A DNA stretch of 64,000 bases from NCBI GenBank assembly GCA_934667125.1, contig CAKULF010000002.1:1-64000 (forward strand). The letters are read 5' to 3'. The position numbers were made by a program, and so were the translations under genes. The stretch comes from an uncultured Candidatus Melainabacteria bacterium. GTDB lineage: Bacteria; Cyanobacteriota; Vampirovibrionia; Gastranaerophilales; Gastranaerophilaceae. Positions 51,493 through 58,999 of the stretch are shown here, piece after piece. Positions within the stretch are counted from its first letter, which is position 1; the number at the start of each line of letters is the position of its first letter. The notes under the pieces were generated by a model. The model ran no database searches, was not told the DNA's origin, and saw only the letters and a list, made by a program, of their open reading frames with translations.

Positions 51493-52182
51493 TTATTTTA
51501 TTTTTAAAACCGTACTATGGCGCTTTTTTGTTCCGTTTTCTTTTCTGTATGAAAAGAATTTATCATTATCACAAACTGTGCAATATGGGCAAATATCAAA
51601 CTTTTCTATTCCCAATTCTTCCAATTGTCTTTTGTTTATGTTTTTTAAATCGGCGTAATTATCTTTAAACAAGCCATTTGGGTTTTTAACAGAATTTTTT
51701 AATTGATTTAGCGCCTCGTCATACGTTTCAAAACAAGAAAAAGATATGCAAGGACCAATTATAGCAACCGTATCAGCAGGTTTTGTTTGATATAGTTTTT
51801 GCATTTTTAAAAAAGTTTTAGGAGCTATTCTTTTTGCTGTTCCTCGCCAGCCGCAATGGCAAATAGCGCCGACATTGTTTTTGCCATCATACAATATAAC
51901 AGGTGTACAATCCGCAAAATTAAGATATATAGCGCAATCCGCCCTATCAATAATCAACGAGTCACACTCATCATATTCTTTTTTATTAATATCAACAACC
52001 TCAACATTATCGCTATGAGTTTGCGTTGGCTTAATTAAATTTTCTACATCAATTTTTAAATAATCCGCTATTTCTTTTTTATTTTCCTTAACTTCCAGTT
52101 CTCTTGAAGTGAAAAAATGTTCAACATCCAACAATGTTGAATAATATACGGGTTTATCCATAATCTTTTTAACTTTAAACAT
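51493..52182 (-). CDS. pgeF: Polyphenol oxidase/purine nucleoside phosphorylase family (YfiH/PgeF)
   Basis: 229 aa. Core motifs: QTHSDNVEVVD (His ligand), NFADCTPVILYD (Cys/His cluster) and ICHCGWRGTAKRI (second metal/active site), followed by IGPCISFSCFET. Members act on purine nucleosides or remove wrongly incorporated peptidoglycan residues. ATG 52182 stands six bases after TATAAT, immediately behind the terminator of the upstream gene. Confidence 0.9.
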   Translation of the reverse strand: MFKVKKIMDKPVYYSTLLDVEHFFTSRELEVKENKKEIADYLKIDVENLIKPTQTHSDNVEVVDINKKEYDECDSLIIDRADCAIYLNFADCTPVILYDGKNNVGAICHCGWRGTAKRIAPKTFLKMQKLYQTKPADTVAIIGPCISFSCFETYDEALNQLKNSVKNPNGLFKDNYADLKNINKRQLEELGIEKFDICPYCTVCDNDKFFSYRKENGTKKRHSTVLKIK

Positions 52183-52188
52183 AAAAAA

Positions 52189-52194
52189 ATTATA
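52189..52194 (-). promoter_or_regulatory. -10 box of pgeF, leaderless geometry
   Basis: Minus-strand TATAAT ends six bases before the ATG at 52182 with a T-only gap. Confidence 0.65.
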
Positions 52195-52195
52195 A

Positions 52196-52226
52196 CAAAA
52201 AAGCCCTCAAAAAGAGAGCTTTTTTT
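52196..52226 (-). terminator. Terminator of the Cys-rich gene
   Basis: GCTCTC and GAGGGC (one mismatch) with a T/A loop and T run; it ends at the pgeF promoter. Confidence 0.65.
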
Positions 52227-52228
52227 GG

Positions 52229-52807
52229 TTATTTACAACAATTAACACAAGGTAGTTTATATATTTTTCCGTATTTAGCGATTTTTTTCATTTTCTTTTT
52301 TTGTTCTCGTTGATATTTTCTATAATCGCTGTATTGGTCTTTGCACAACTGATTTTTGACATCTTTTTTAAAGCATTTACATCTTTCTTTAACGTCTTTT
52401 CTTAAATCTTTTAAAGCTTCAACGTTTTCGCTATAGCATTCGTTACATTCAATAGCTTCTAATATTTCATTTTTAATAGTTCGATATTTAGCGTGATAAT
52501 TTTCCATATCAGCCTTAAAATCCTTATACAAACCATCAATTATACATTCTTGGTTTTGAGTCAAGCAAAGCGCTTTTTTCATATTTTTAAATTTTTTATC
52601 AAAGAAACACTCGTTATATGTACAATATTCGTCATCTTCTATGTTGCATTTATTTTCTTCACAAGTTGGTGGAAGTGTTTTTTCGCATTCAATATTTTTT
52701 GAACATGGATTTTGAGGAGCAGTTGTAGCCTTTGAACAAGCGCAATCCGCAAAAGAAACAGAAGCTAATAAACTAAATGCTACAAAAGAAAACATTATTT
52801 TTTTCAT
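52229..52807 (-). CDS. Cys-rich periplasmic protein with LTxxQ-type motif
   Basis: 192 aa with a signal peptide (about 1-20; FSFVAFSLLASVSFA). The mature part holds about 20 Cys, paired as CAC, CNEC, CKC and a final CVNCC. A helical segment LCLTQNQECIIDGLYKDF (about 82-99) carries an LTxxQ motif like Spy/CpxP chaperones. The end is basic (KKKMKKIAKYGK). It may be an envelope stress chaperone or metal-binding protein. Assignment is tentative. Confidence 0.6.
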   Translation of the reverse strand: MKKIMFSFVAFSLLASVSFADCACSKATTAPQNPCSKNIECEKTLPPTCEENKCNIEDDEYCTYNECFFDKKFKNMKKALCLTQNQECIIDGLYKDFKADMENYHAKYRTIKNEILEAIECNECYSENVEALKDLRKDVKERCKCFKKDVKNQLCKDQYSDYRKYQREQKKKMKKIAKYGKIYKLPCVNCCK

Positions 52808-52995
52808 ATTCTATTCATACCTTTCAATATCTATATTACTAATATAATTCGTTTTAAAACTAATAAAACAGCCATTTTGGCTAGGAAAAAAGATTAATTT
52901 TTACGAATTGTAAAAAAACATTTGACGAAAAAAAATGTTCTTGTTATATTAAAAAGGCAGTCAGAAATGACTAACTTGAAAATTAAATTTGATTT

Positions 52996-53068
52996 GCGTC
53001 TGTAGCTCAGCAGGTAGAGCACTCCCCTTTTAAGGGATAGGTCGCGCGTTCGAATCGCGCCAGACGCA
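52996..53068 (+). tRNA. tRNA-Lys (anticodon TTT)
   Basis: 73 bases: acceptor GCGTCTG/CAGACGC, D arm GCTC..GAGC, anticodon loop CTTTTAA with TTT at 34-36, T arm GCGCG-TTCGAAT-CGCGC. One pair in the anticodon stem is a C-T mismatch at its base. CCA is not encoded. A hairpin that can end both this transcript and the facing gene follows at 53092. Confidence 0.93.
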
Positions 53069-53091
53069 ATTTTTTATTGGGAAGAATCGGA

Positions 53092-53142
53092 AAATATATT
53101 AAAAAGACCTCAAACAACATTTGAAGCCTTTTTAATATATTT
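53092..53142. terminator. Bidirectional terminator between tRNA-Lys and the 53.1-kb gene
   Basis: AAATATATTAAAAAG pairs with CTTTTTAATATATTT over a long stem, with inner arms CTCAAA/TTTGA. Confidence 0.7.
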
Positions 53143-53149
53143 ATTTCAT

Positions 53150-53590
53150 CTACGAATAATATTCATCCACTTTTGAGGATAAATTCATAACATCTCCCAA
53201 AACGGATTCGATATCGATATTTTTTAAATATTCAATTATTTCTTTTTTAGTTCCCGTATAAATTCCAAAATTATTATACATTCTATCTGAGTTTTTATGT
53301 CTAACACCAATGTTTACATCTCTTAGGTCTTTTGGATTATCTACATTATATGAAACTTCTAATCTTGCAATATTGTCCGTTCCTGTTATCATAAATTGAA
53401 TTGCTTTAGGCGAAAATTTTCCATTTTCAGGCACTTCCATCTCGGTTTTATCTGCTAAATTTTTTGAACAATATTCCATTAATTTAACTCTTCCGATACT
53501 ATCGTTGTCCATTTTTGATTCGTCCATTATCTTGCCTTTAAAGTTCAAATTACCGCTATTTAATTTAAAATTATTTGTTATATTGTTCAT
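53150..53590 (-). CDS. Small partner protein with N-terminal NLNFKG motif
   Basis: About 146 aa from ATG 53590, chosen because AAAGGA lies upstream; the longer start at 53608 overlaps that SD. It starts MNNITNNFKLNSGNLNFKGK, and the rest is a mixed strand/helix domain (FMITGTDNIARLEVSYNV...) without known motif. It lies 24 bases after the 704-aa RelA-fold protein on the same strand, in a likely two-gene operon. By position it is a candidate antitoxin, immunity protein or substrate, but nothing in the sequence proves that. Confidence 0.6.
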   Translation of the reverse strand: MNNITNNFKLNSGNLNFKGKIMDESKMDNDSIGRVKLMEYCSKNLADKTEMEVPENGKFSPKAIQFMITGTDNIARLEVSYNVDNPKDLRDVNIGVRHKNSDRMYNNFGIYTGTKKEIIEYLKNIDIESVLGDVMNLSSKVDEYYS

Positions 53591-53614
53591 TTTTTTCCTT
53601 TTCTTCATTATACA

Positions 53615-55729
53615 TTATTCATGAGCATATTTTAATAGTCCGTCAAAATCAATTTTGCTAACATCAACTACTATTCCTTTTTCCGTGAAATATCCTGTTC
53701 CAATTTTAGGAAGTTCAACATTAGCAAAACCTAATTCTCTTAGTCTTAAAGCTTTATAAACTGATGTTAAATATTGGTTATAACGTTTGTAACTTTCAGG
53801 ACTCAAACTTTTTATAGTGCTATAAACTTTAGAATATTTTAAATCAGTCGGTTTAATTTTACCTTTTCTTATATCATAAGGAATATGTTCAACGTCTGCA
53901 AAACCGTCAACTTCCACACCTCTTAATTGCATTTCGCCGTTTCCAACAGTTCCATCGCTGAATGTTTGTTTAGTGTTCATTTGAGCGGAAGTATAACCTG
54001 ATTCTTTAACAGCGCCCTTTCCTGCTGCAACAAGATTATCAGATTCATATACAACTTTTTCTCCTTGCCATGCTACAGTTTCACCGCAATCAGAAGCGTT
54101 TTTAGTAACAACTGTCAATCTTGCTTTCGTTGTTTCCCTGTATGCAGCAGCAATTTTCTTAATTTGCTCATCTGTTAAATAAGAAGATATTTGATCGCCA
54201 TAGTTATTTAATTCGGTTATTTGAAAATCCGGATCTGTTTTAATTCTTTCTATTAAAACATCGACAACTTGTTGAGTTTGTCTTCGTTTTAAGGCATTTA
54301 CAAGCTCAAATTCATTTTCTTGTAAAGCAGAGATTAAATCATCGCTCATTCCTTGAGTGTTGCCTGTTAAATAGTTTGAAAGTTCATCATAAGAACAAGC
54401 TATATCTTTTTTGCCTAAAATTTCACCTATGACTTCTTCAACATCATTTTGTCCTAAATCTTTCATTTTGACTCTTGTTCCGTAAGCGTCACCAATTGCT
54501 TCTTCACAAGCGCTTAAATCAGTAGAGGTTAATTTTTTATCTATTGTTTTGCTTGCCAATTTTTCATAAGTAGAATTTTCGCTTTTGGCTCTTCCTGTTA
54601 CTTTATCAACACTTGATAAGCCTTCGTATGTGTCTTGAATTTGTTTTTTGGCTTGGTCAATATGTTCGCTATATTTTGCGCTTAATTCTTCTGATTTAGC
54701 TGATAAATCCCTAACAGTTGTTTCATCAAGACTTGGTTCGGTTTTGCCTTCAGGTATATCATGTATTCTTTCTTGGATTTGATATTCACGTCTTACAATA
54801 TTAGCGCTTTCTTCGGCTGACTTATTTGACAATTGTTTTTCAAAAGGTTTGTTAAACTCATCTTGCGCTTGTTGTTCCTTTTGAAGCGCTAATTGTTCTT
54901 CTTCAACTCTGGCTTGAGCTTCATTTTTAATATCTGCTTTATGTTGTTCTTGTACTGCTTTATATTTTTCTACATTTTTAACTGATTCGCCTAAAGCTTT
55001 AGCGCTTTGATAACCTGTAAAAATGCCTAAACCCGTATCAATTGCGCCTTGAGTTCCTTGTTCTAATGCGTTTTGAGCAACATCATCAGTTGCAGCATTT
55101 TTGCCATCTTTAACAGCTTGAGCTATTTGTTTTACGCCTTTATATATCATAACTCCTGCTGTAACAACACCTACTGCTGCTAAAACAGGGGCAGCAAAAG
55201 TTGCAACAGTTGCAGCACCAGCGCCAAATACCGCCGTTAAAGCGCTTCCTGCAGCACCTGATATACAAGCTCCAATAGCTGTTTTACCCAACAAAACTCC
55301 ACCAAAAGTCATTGCAACACTCGGTATTTTTTTAAAAGCACCTTTGCCAACAGCTTTTGCTGCTTGTCTGATTGTTAATTTGCCGTCGTTATCACCTGTA
55401 TATTGAGTTCCATTAACTTCTTCATAAGCAGAAGATAATTTTTCTATAACTTCATCTTTATTAGAATATGCTAATTCGTTTTCAATATCTTTATATATTT
55501 CAGAACCTGTAGCTTCGCTATAATTATCCATAATTGAAGCTAAAATTTCGCTATCAGAATTTGATAAAATTGTGTTTAAATAATCTTTATTTGTGCCAAG
55601 TTGTCCTGCCGTAGCGTCAAAAATTCCATTGCATAATTCATCTATTGCTGAATTATCACCACTTTTAGCCTTTTGAATTAAATCATAGGCTTTTTGTTGA
55701 TTGATGTTTAAATTTATTGATTGCGCCAT
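53615..55729 (-). CDS. Multidomain effector-like protein: annexin-like head, membrane hairpin, coiled coil, RelA/SpoT-like tail
   Basis: 704 aa. Residues 24-105 follow the annexin repeat plan (AGQLGTNKDYLNTIL, then LASIMDNYSEATGSEIYKDI). An EF-hand-like loop (GDNDGKLTI, 112-120) leads to Gly/Ala hydrophobic segments (about 137-200). A Gln/Glu coiled coil spans about 240-365. The tail, about 376-622, matches RelA/SpoT-type nucleotidyltransferases: VTGRAKSENSTYEKLASK (377-394), GDAYGTRV with Asp414, ESGYTSAQMNT (576-586), GEMQLRG with Glu599 and ADVEHIPY with His615. A helical insert of about 125 residues separates the two catalytic acids. No secretion signal. It could be a toxic alarmone synthetase, an effector, or a fold with altered chemistry. 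Confidence 0.7.
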   Translation of the reverse strand: MAQSINLNINQQKAYDLIQKAKSGDNSAIDELCNGIFDATAGQLGTNKDYLNTILSNSDSEILASIMDNYSEATGSEIYKDIENELAYSNKDEVIEKLSSAYEEVNGTQYTGDNDGKLTIRQAAKAVGKGAFKKIPSVAMTFGGVLLGKTAIGACISGAAGSALTAVFGAGAATVATFAAPVLAAVGVVTAGVMIYKGVKQIAQAVKDGKNAATDDVAQNALEQGTQGAIDTGLGIFTGYQSAKALGESVKNVEKYKAVQEQHKADIKNEAQARVEEEQLALQKEQQAQDEFNKPFEKQLSNKSAEESANIVRREYQIQERIHDIPEGKTEPSLDETTVRDLSAKSEELSAKYSEHIDQAKKQIQDTYEGLSSVDKVTGRAKSENSTYEKLASKTIDKKLTSTDLSACEEAIGDAYGTRVKMKDLGQNDVEEVIGEILGKKDIACSYDELSNYLTGNTQGMSDDLISALQENEFELVNALKRRQTQQVVDVLIERIKTDPDFQITELNNYGDQISSYLTDEQIKKIAAAYRETTKARLTVVTKNASDCGETVAWQGEKVVYESDNLVAAGKGAVKESGYTSAQMNTKQTFSDGTVGNGEMQLRGVEVDGFADVEHIPYDIRKGKIKPTDLKYSKVYSTIKSLSPESYKRYNQYLTSVYKALRLRELGFANVELPKIGTGYFTEKGIVVDVSKIDFDGLLKYAHE

Positions 55730-55800
55730 AGCTTTTACTCTTGTATCGTGTTATTTATAAATCACATCTATACATTAATAAAGTATTTTTAAAAAACAAA

Positions 55801-55830
55801 ATTGTTGCAGGTTAAATTTCCTGCAACAAT
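55801..55830 (-). terminator. Terminator after fprA-rubredoxin
   Basis: ATTGTTGCAGG (55801-55811) pairs perfectly with CCTGCAACAAT (55820-55830), followed on the minus strand by TTTTGTTTTTT. Confidence 0.85.
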
Positions 55831-55864
55831 TGTTAACATTTGATTTTAGCGTTATTTTTGGCTT

Positions 55865-56002
55865 TTATTGAGCTTCAAATTGATCTTTGCCAACTCCGCA
55901 AAGTGGGCAAGTATAATCTTCAGGTAAATCATTAAAAGCTACATTATCGTTTTCAGCCGGATCATAAACATAACCGCAAACCACGCATACATATTTTTCC
56001 AT
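55865..56002 (-). CDS. rd: Rubredoxin
   Basis: 45 aa iron protein. The four iron cysteines lie in [14 protein letters not shown] (Cys6 and Cys9) and [15 protein letters not shown] (Cys33 and Cys36), the classical CxxCG and CPxCG motifs. It is 14 bases downstream of fprA on the same strand with SD GGAG. It is the usual electron donor to flavodiiron proteins. Confidence 0.95.
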   Translation of the reverse strand: MEKYVCVVCGYVYDPAENDNVAFNDLPEDYTCPLCGVGKDQFEAQ

Positions 56003-56016
56003 TTTTTTCTCCTTAA

Positions 56017-57216
56017 TTAGCTATTTAATGATTTTACTATTTCACATGCTAAATTGTCAATTTCTTCCATTTGGTTATTTTTAATAGCCGATTTAACATT
56101 AAACGAATTAGCTATAAATTCGCTGCCTTTCAATTTTTCCAACTGTTCTTTGATTGATTTTTCGCAATTAATTGCCCAAGAACCGTTTTGAATAATTGCA
56201 TATTTACGATTTTGAAGATTATGAGTCACAATATTATGAATAAAATGTTCCATAGTAACAAAAACGCCCATATTATATGTTGTTGTTGCTAAAACAACGT
56301 GAGAATATTTAAAAGCGTCCGCTAAAATATATGAATAATGGGTCATTGATGTATCATACATTTTAATATCTTTAACACCTTTTATAGCTAATTTGTTTGC
56401 CAAAATATTAGCAACATTTTCAGTATTGCCATATATTGATGAATAAGCAATAACAACCCCTTGTTTTTCAGGAGTGTAGCTTGACCATTTTAAATATTTT
56501 TCAACATATTCTGTTATATGTTCTCTTACAATAACGCCATGCAATGGGCAAATCATCTTGATTTCAAGATTTGAAGCTTTTTTTAATAATGCTTGAACTT
56601 GAGCGCCATATTTTCCAACGATATTTGTATAATATCTTCTTGCTTCATCAAAATAGTTTGTAAAATCAATTTCATCATCAAAAATATTTCCGCTATAAGC
56701 CCCAAAAGAACCAAAAGCGTCTGCTGAAAATAATGTTTTAGTTACTGTATCATAAGTTACTATAACTTCAGGCCAGTGAACCATTGGAGCAGCAACGAAA
56801 GTAAATTCATGGTTTTTTGTTTTTAAAGTGTCGCCTTCTTTAACTATTTGAAGATGAGAATCTATATCAAAATTGAAAAATTGCTTAATCATCTCAGCAG
56901 CCTTAGCAGAAGCTACAACCTTAATATTTGGATATTTATTAACAACTTCTTCAATCAATGCGCAATGATCAGGCTCCATGTGTTGAACAATTAAATAATC
57001 AAGAGCTTTGCCATTTAGCGCATATTCAAGATTTTCAAAAAATTGTTCTTTAACATGTTTATCAACAGTATCCATTAAAATTGTTTTATCGTCGTTAATT
57101 AAATATGAATTATAATTTACTCCGCTAACAGGATAAACAGCTTCAAAAAGCCCAAGTTTTCTGTCATTTGCGCCAAGATAAATTATATCTTCTGTTATAT
57201 TTCTAATATTTTGCAT
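56017..57216 (-). CDS. fprA: Flavodiiron protein (FprA family, O2/NO reductase)
   Basis: 399 aa. Metallo-beta-lactamase-type diiron domain (about 1-250) with HMEPDHCA (metal ligands), the [10 protein letters not shown] segment, SADAFG (metal Asp) and PLHG near 223. A flavodoxin domain follows (about 255-399; FMN loop [13 protein letters not shown]). It reduces oxygen or nitric oxide with electrons from rubredoxin, protecting an anaerobe. SD AAGGAG. Confidence 0.95.
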   Translation of the reverse strand: MQNIRNITEDIIYLGANDRKLGLFEAVYPVSGVNYNSYLINDDKTILMDTVDKHVKEQFFENLEYALNGKALDYLIVQHMEPDHCALIEEVVNKYPNIKVVASAKAAEMIKQFFNFDIDSHLQIVKEGDTLKTKNHEFTFVAAPMVHWPEVIVTYDTVTKTLFSADAFGSFGAYSGNIFDDEIDFTNYFDEARRYYTNIVGKYGAQVQALLKKASNLEIKMICPLHGVIVREHITEYVEKYLKWSSYTPEKQGVVIAYSSIYGNTENVANILANKLAIKGVKDIKMYDTSMTHYSYILADAFKYSHVVLATTTYNMGVFVTMEHFIHNIVTHNLQNRKYAIIQNGSWAINCEKSIKEQLEKLKGSEFIANSFNVKSAIKNNQMEEIDNLACEIVKSLNS

Positions 57217-57277
57217 TTTTTAAATCTCCTTATTATTTTCATTCAAATTATATAATAAGAAAACTGAAAAATAAAAA

Positions 57278-57313
57278 AATAAATGGCTATCATATTAAAT
57301 ATAATAGCCATTT
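57278..57313 (-). terminator. Terminator after the thioesterase gene
   Basis: AAATGGCTAT (57281-57290) pairs with ATAGCCATTT (57304-57313); the minus strand goes on in ATTTTTTTATTTTTC. Confidence 0.8.
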
Positions 57314-57315
57314 GC

Positions 57316-57711
57316 CTAAACAGCAAGACTAGCAAGCTGTTCGGGTAAACTCCTATACAATAATCCACTTTTGTGTATTGCAACAACCCTAAAAGTTGCT
57401 TCAATATACGTCTTTTTTGTTGTTTCGTCAGTTATTGTTTGACAAAAATCAATATAAAATTTTCCAATATTTGAAATTTTAGTGATTATAGTGATGTTAT
57501 CATCTAGTTTTGCTGATTGTTTATATTTAACATTCATTTCGGCAACAGGCAACACTATATCATCATTTTCAAGCTCTTTTAAAAACAAACCTGCTTTTTC
57601 ACACAAATATACTCTTCCCATTTCAAGCCATCTTAAATAGCTGCCATGCCAGACAACGCCATAAGCGTCTGTGTCCGAATAAAAAACTTTTTGTTTAAAA
57701 GCATGTTCCAT
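57316..57711 (-). CDS. Acyl-CoA thioesterase, YbgC/4HBT family
   Basis: 131 aa hot-dog fold. Active-site strand YSDTDAYGVVWHGSYLRWLEMGR (about 12-34; Asp in DTDAYGVVWH). The C-terminal strands match (KTYIEATFRVVAIHKSG). Probably removes acyl groups from CoA or ACP in envelope lipid metabolism. TAAAAT lies exactly six bases before the ATG and there is no SD. Confidence 0.88.
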   Translation of the reverse strand: MEHAFKQKVFYSDTDAYGVVWHGSYLRWLEMGRVYLCEKAGLFLKELENDDIVLPVAEMNVKYKQSAKLDDNITIITKISNIGKFYIDFCQTITDETTKKTYIEATFRVVAIHKSGLLYRSLPEQLASLAV

Positions 57712-57717
57712 AGGTCT

Positions 57718-57723
57718 ATTTTA
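57718..57723 (-). promoter_or_regulatory. -10 box of the thioesterase gene, leaderless geometry
   Basis: TAAAAT on the minus strand ends six bases before the ATG at 57711; no SD is visible. Confidence 0.5.
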
Positions 57724-57775
57724 TCACAAACAAAAGCGCTTAAATATTTTTGCTTTAATTTTGTTCATATTATGT

Positions 57776-57781
57776 TATTAT
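57776..57781 (+). promoter_or_regulatory. -10 box of queD, leaderless geometry
   Basis: TATTAT ends six bases before the ATG at 57788. Confidence 0.5.
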
Positions 57782-57787
57782 TATTTT

Positions 57788-58147
57788 ATGTTTGAAGTAA
57801 GAGTAGAAACCAATTTTTCATCAGCTCATCATTTGCTTAACTATAAAGGCAAATGCGAAAATCCGCATGGTCACAACTGGAAAGTTGAAGTATGCGCAAG
57901 AGGTAATGAGCTTGATAAATCAAATATTTTGATTGATTTTAAAGTGTTAAAGAAAAAAGTTAACGAAATTGTTGACTATTTAGATCATAAAGATTTGAAC
58001 GAATTAGAGGAATTTAAGGGTCAAAGCCCAAGTTCAGAATTTATCGCAAGATTTATTTATAAAGAAGCAAAGAAAGTTATTCCCGAAGTTTCAAGAGTAA
58101 ATGTTTGGGAAACAACAACTTCTCGTGCCAGTTATTTTGAAGAATAG
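57788..58147 (+). CDS. queD: 6-carboxytetrahydropterin synthase QueD
   Basis: 119 aa PTPS-family enzyme in queuosine (7-deazaguanine) synthesis. Zinc ligands lie in FSSAHHL (His pair) and ENPHGHNW (His pair); the core also holds ILIDFKVLKKKV and DHKDLNEL. The ATG at 57788 gives the usual MFEVRVE start; an upstream in-frame start would add unrelated residues and lies in the promoter. uppP follows nine bases later. Confidence 0.92.
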   Translation: MFEVRVETNFSSAHHLLNYKGKCENPHGHNWKVEVCARGNELDKSNILIDFKVLKKKVNEIVDYLDHKDLNELEEFKGQSPSSEFIARFIYKEAKKVIPEVSRVNVWETTTSRASYFEE

Positions 58148-58156
58148 GATTAATAT

Positions 58157-58999
58157 ATGCAAACTTTACAAGCAATTATAACAGGCTCAATCCAAGGATT
58201 AAGCGAATTTTTACCGATATCATCTTCTGCTCACATTGTTTTTTCTAACCATTTATACACTCTTTTAACGGGAAATCAAATAGCAACCGTGGCAGACCAA
58301 GAAGAGATATTCTTTGATATTATGGTACATCTTGCGACATTGTTTGCTGTTGTGATTTACTTTTTTAAAGATTTAAAAGAGATTTTTTCTTCATTTTTTA
58401 ATTCAATTAAAACAAAAGACTATCAAAATAAAAACTTTAAATTAGTTAACTATATCATCCTTTCAACGTTTATTACAGGTGTTATCGGGCTTATTTTAAA
58501 ACATCCTGTTGAAAATTTAATCACAAATCCTAAATTAATTTGTGTTTTGCTTTCAATAACAGGGGTTGTTTTGCTTTTAAGCGAAAAAATGTATAAAGGA
58601 AACAAAGATATAAGCTTAAAAAGCACTATTTATATCGCTATTGCTCAAGGGTTGGCGGTTTTCCCAGGGTTTTCAAGAAGCGGTTTAACAATTGCAACCG
58701 CTTTATTTAACGGAATGGATAGAGTTAAAGGCGCTCGTTTTTCTTTTTTGATGAGCATACCCATAATCCTTCTTGCTTCAATGGTTTATCCTTTGTTGGA
58801 ACTTGATTTTAGCCAAATTTTGACATTCAATTTAAAAGCAATTGCTTTTGGTTTTATTGCTTCATTTGTTGTTGGTTATTTATGTATAAAATATTTTATG
58901 CAACTTTTAGGAAAAATCAGCTTAAGAGGTTTTGGAATTTATTGCATTTTGGCTTCAGCTGTTATGTTTATAATATTTCAATACGTTTATCATCTGTAA
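58157..58999 (+). CDS. uppP: Undecaprenyl-diphosphatase UppP (BacA family)
   Basis: 280 aa membrane enzyme recycling the lipid carrier of peptidoglycan and O-antigen synthesis. Motif 1 QGLSEFLPISSSAHIV (about 13-28, catalytic Glu/Ser) and motif 2 FPGFSRSGLTIATAL (about 174-188, with Arg) are complete; about eight membrane helices. SD AGGA. The end overlaps the convergent nucleotidase gene by 32 bases. Confidence 0.95.
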   Translation: MQTLQAIITGSIQGLSEFLPISSSAHIVFSNHLYTLLTGNQIATVADQEEIFFDIMVHLATLFAVVIYFFKDLKEIFSSFFNSIKTKDYQNKNFKLVNYIILSTFITGVIGLILKHPVENLITNPKLICVLLSITGVVLLLSEKMYKGNKDISLKSTIYIAIAQGLAVFPGFSRSGLTIATALFNGMDRVKGARFSFLMSIPIILLASMVYPLLELDFSQILTFNLKAIAFGFIASFVVGYLCIKYFMQLLGKISLRGFGIYCILASAVMFIIFQYVYHL

